From the NCBI GenBank assembly GCA_013399305.1, contig VXAI01000038.1:3547113-3611112 (forward strand): a stretch of 64,000 nt of DNA, read 5' to 3'. This document shows, piece by piece, positions 62,361-64,000 of this stretch (position 1 is the stretch's first letter; the number at the start of each line of letters is the position of its first letter). This DNA is from Rostratula benghalensis. Taxonomy: Eukaryota; Chordata; Aves; Charadriiformes; Rostratulidae. The translations under genes and the position numbers were made by a program. Below the pieces are notes generated by a model. The model made no database searches. It saw only the letters and a program-made list of their open reading frames with translations, and was not told where the DNA came from.

Positions 62361-64000
62361 CACAAGCCACTTGTTTTATAAGACCATAGGCAGCAAATGC
62401 TGTTTCATATGTTCCTGTACATCAAGATCTGCTGCATCCGGTCAAACACGATACTTCACTAAATCATGCAGGCATAAAGCCCCACAATAGGTAGAACGAG
62501 GTCCTTTCTCAGTGAAGCCAAGATTTAAATCAGTCATCAGAATCTGGACTTTTACAATAGATCTATTTTTGTCACACTGCAAGTATTAAAAAAGAAGCTA
62601 CACTTGAGTTTATGGGGAAGCACTAATGAACTGTAACACAAACAAACAGATACTGATTTACAGACTGAGACAAAGAAAGAAAGCTTGTTGGTATTATCCA
62701 TACACAATTAGACTAATAGCCACAGTTATAAGAAATAAGTACTTTCTTCTATTTTCTGTCTATTGCACATTTTTAATCTTTTCTCTTCATAAAACAGGAA
62801 ATGTGAAGCAAGATGAATTCTAATTTGGGGCTGTAAGTTTATTTCAGGAAGATGTGCTATGTTGATGCTTATCAACAATATGCAGGGATTTTTATTAAAA
62901 TCAAAATTTTGTGTAAATGCATGAACAAAACATTAAAGCTTCCAGTGCTTCAGAAGCCCTCAGCAGAATAGTCACTTATTTGCTAGACTTTGACATATGT
63001 TTGATTCCTCAAAGTCATATTTTAAAATAAGTGATAAGTCTGGAGAACCTCAGTGTTCTAAATGAAATCATTATTCTGCAGACTGAACCTAATGCTGAGG
63101 TAATGTAGAGTCTGACCTTTCCAAATAAATCTCTCTTAATAAATGTTCCTCTCTAGTCTCTGGAACAACAGAAGCCTCTAAGGCAGCAACAAACTAGGAA
63201 CAAGGGCAAGCTGCAATAGTGAAGCAAGAGGCAATGTGATTTAAAGGTGAAAGGAGTTGGACGTGACCCTACTGGGCAAAAAGAGGCAGAGAGGCTACAT
63301 TTTTCATGTGTGCCTAGGGCATGTTGTTTGCAGAGTCTGAACCTCTGGTGAGCAGCTCACTGCAATTTCTGTCTTCTATTTTTGAATTTTATCAACGTGA
63401 TTTTTATGTCAGAGACATGAGAGGTATGCTGCTTGCTGTACATCAATTTACATGAGGGAATTACCACTACATATACTAGCTGTTCATAATATCACTAGAG
63501 GTGCTATTATTTTTGCCAGCATCAGTAAGTTTTAATTCCCAGGTATAAAGAACACTTTTTAAAAGAAGTTCTGTATAAATGTAAAATTAAATAATCCCAC
63601 ATAGACCCATCTTCAGTTGGATGGTGCTTTACTTTTCCAGTAAACCGGGGATAAATGATTGCAACAGAGGTGAGACACAAAACATGTTAATAACCTAATG
63701 GAAATGAATATTTGAGAAGTTCCCGAAAGCAGTTTAAACAAAGGGGCACAGCAGGGGAGCCATCCAGAGTCCACAGGGCAGCACTAAGAACCCACTTAGG
63801 GCACTTTGGTGGTGTTCTTGAACAAATTGCACCACTTGGTGAGTCCAGGGAAAGTTCCTTTCACATGTAATAGGCTGTAATAGTTCCTCCTTTGTTAGCC
63901 TGAGCATTTAAGACAAAGCAACTCCAGTTAGACACTGGTTCTGATTGGACACCTGTAGTGGTAATAGCATTCAATGACACATCTTCTGAGTGACAGGCCA
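62361..64000. other. Non-coding stretch, no gene seen
   Basis: AT-rich sequence with no recognisable exon or repeat. The last 400 bp (63600-64000) are somewhat GC-richer and low in repeats. They could be conserved non-coding sequence or an exon fragment, but no open frame there supports coding. Confidence 0.5.

Noticed and set aside
1..64000. Searched for CRISPR arrays, tRNA or rRNA genes and bacterial-type operons
   Set aside because: No regularly spaced repeats, no cloverleaf or rRNA blocks recognised, and the sequence is vertebrate nuclear DNA.

Overview
This window reads as vertebrate, almost certainly avian, nuclear DNA. The main evidence is a set of CR1 retrotransposon remnants whose 3' ends carry the CR1 octamer tail (ATTCTGTG / ATTCTATG). 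CR1 is the dominant interspersed repeat of bird genomes. The freshest copies, at 25.4 and 39.5 kb, are of a type I associate with birds outside the chicken lineage, but that refinement is an impression. No bacterial or phage organisation is present: there are no operons, no ribosome-binding sites and no long reading frames.

Layout. From 1 to about 57.7 kb the sequence is AT-rich, CpG-poor and essentially a gene desert. The longest open frame anywhere is 145 codons, and none resembles a protein I can name. What can be recognised is repeat debris: a very old reverse-oriented CR1-like LINE (22.7-23.9 kb), a fairly fresh 5'-truncated CR1 (25.4-25.9 kb), an (AAAT)n microsatellite interrupted by three N bases (26.8 kb), an old CR1 (38.6-39.0 kb), a second fresh CR1 of the same subfamily (39.5-39.9 kb), a CR1 with an inverted 5' part (44.4-44.9 kb) and a CR1 tail (52.3 kb). 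Homopolymer tracts and a few perfect palindromes are scattered between them.

At about 57.7-58.2 kb the composition changes sharply to a GC-rich, CpG-dense island of about 500 bp. It has two YY1-type ATGGCG motifs on the + strand and an open frame that runs into a plausible splice donor at 58,202. This is the best candidate for a real promoter and first exon, with any downstream exons lying beyond the readable signal or past the window. I could not name the gene. After the island the sequence returns to AT-rich desert, with a MIR-like SINE remnant near 60.35 kb and a pyrimidine-rich old LINE-like remnant at about 61.6-62.4 kb.

There is no set of genes here that work together, and I found no undescribed molecular system. 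The items most worth a second look are the unnamed CpG-island first exon and the CR1 at 44.4-44.9 kb, whose order and orientation match twin-primed (5'-inverted) insertion.
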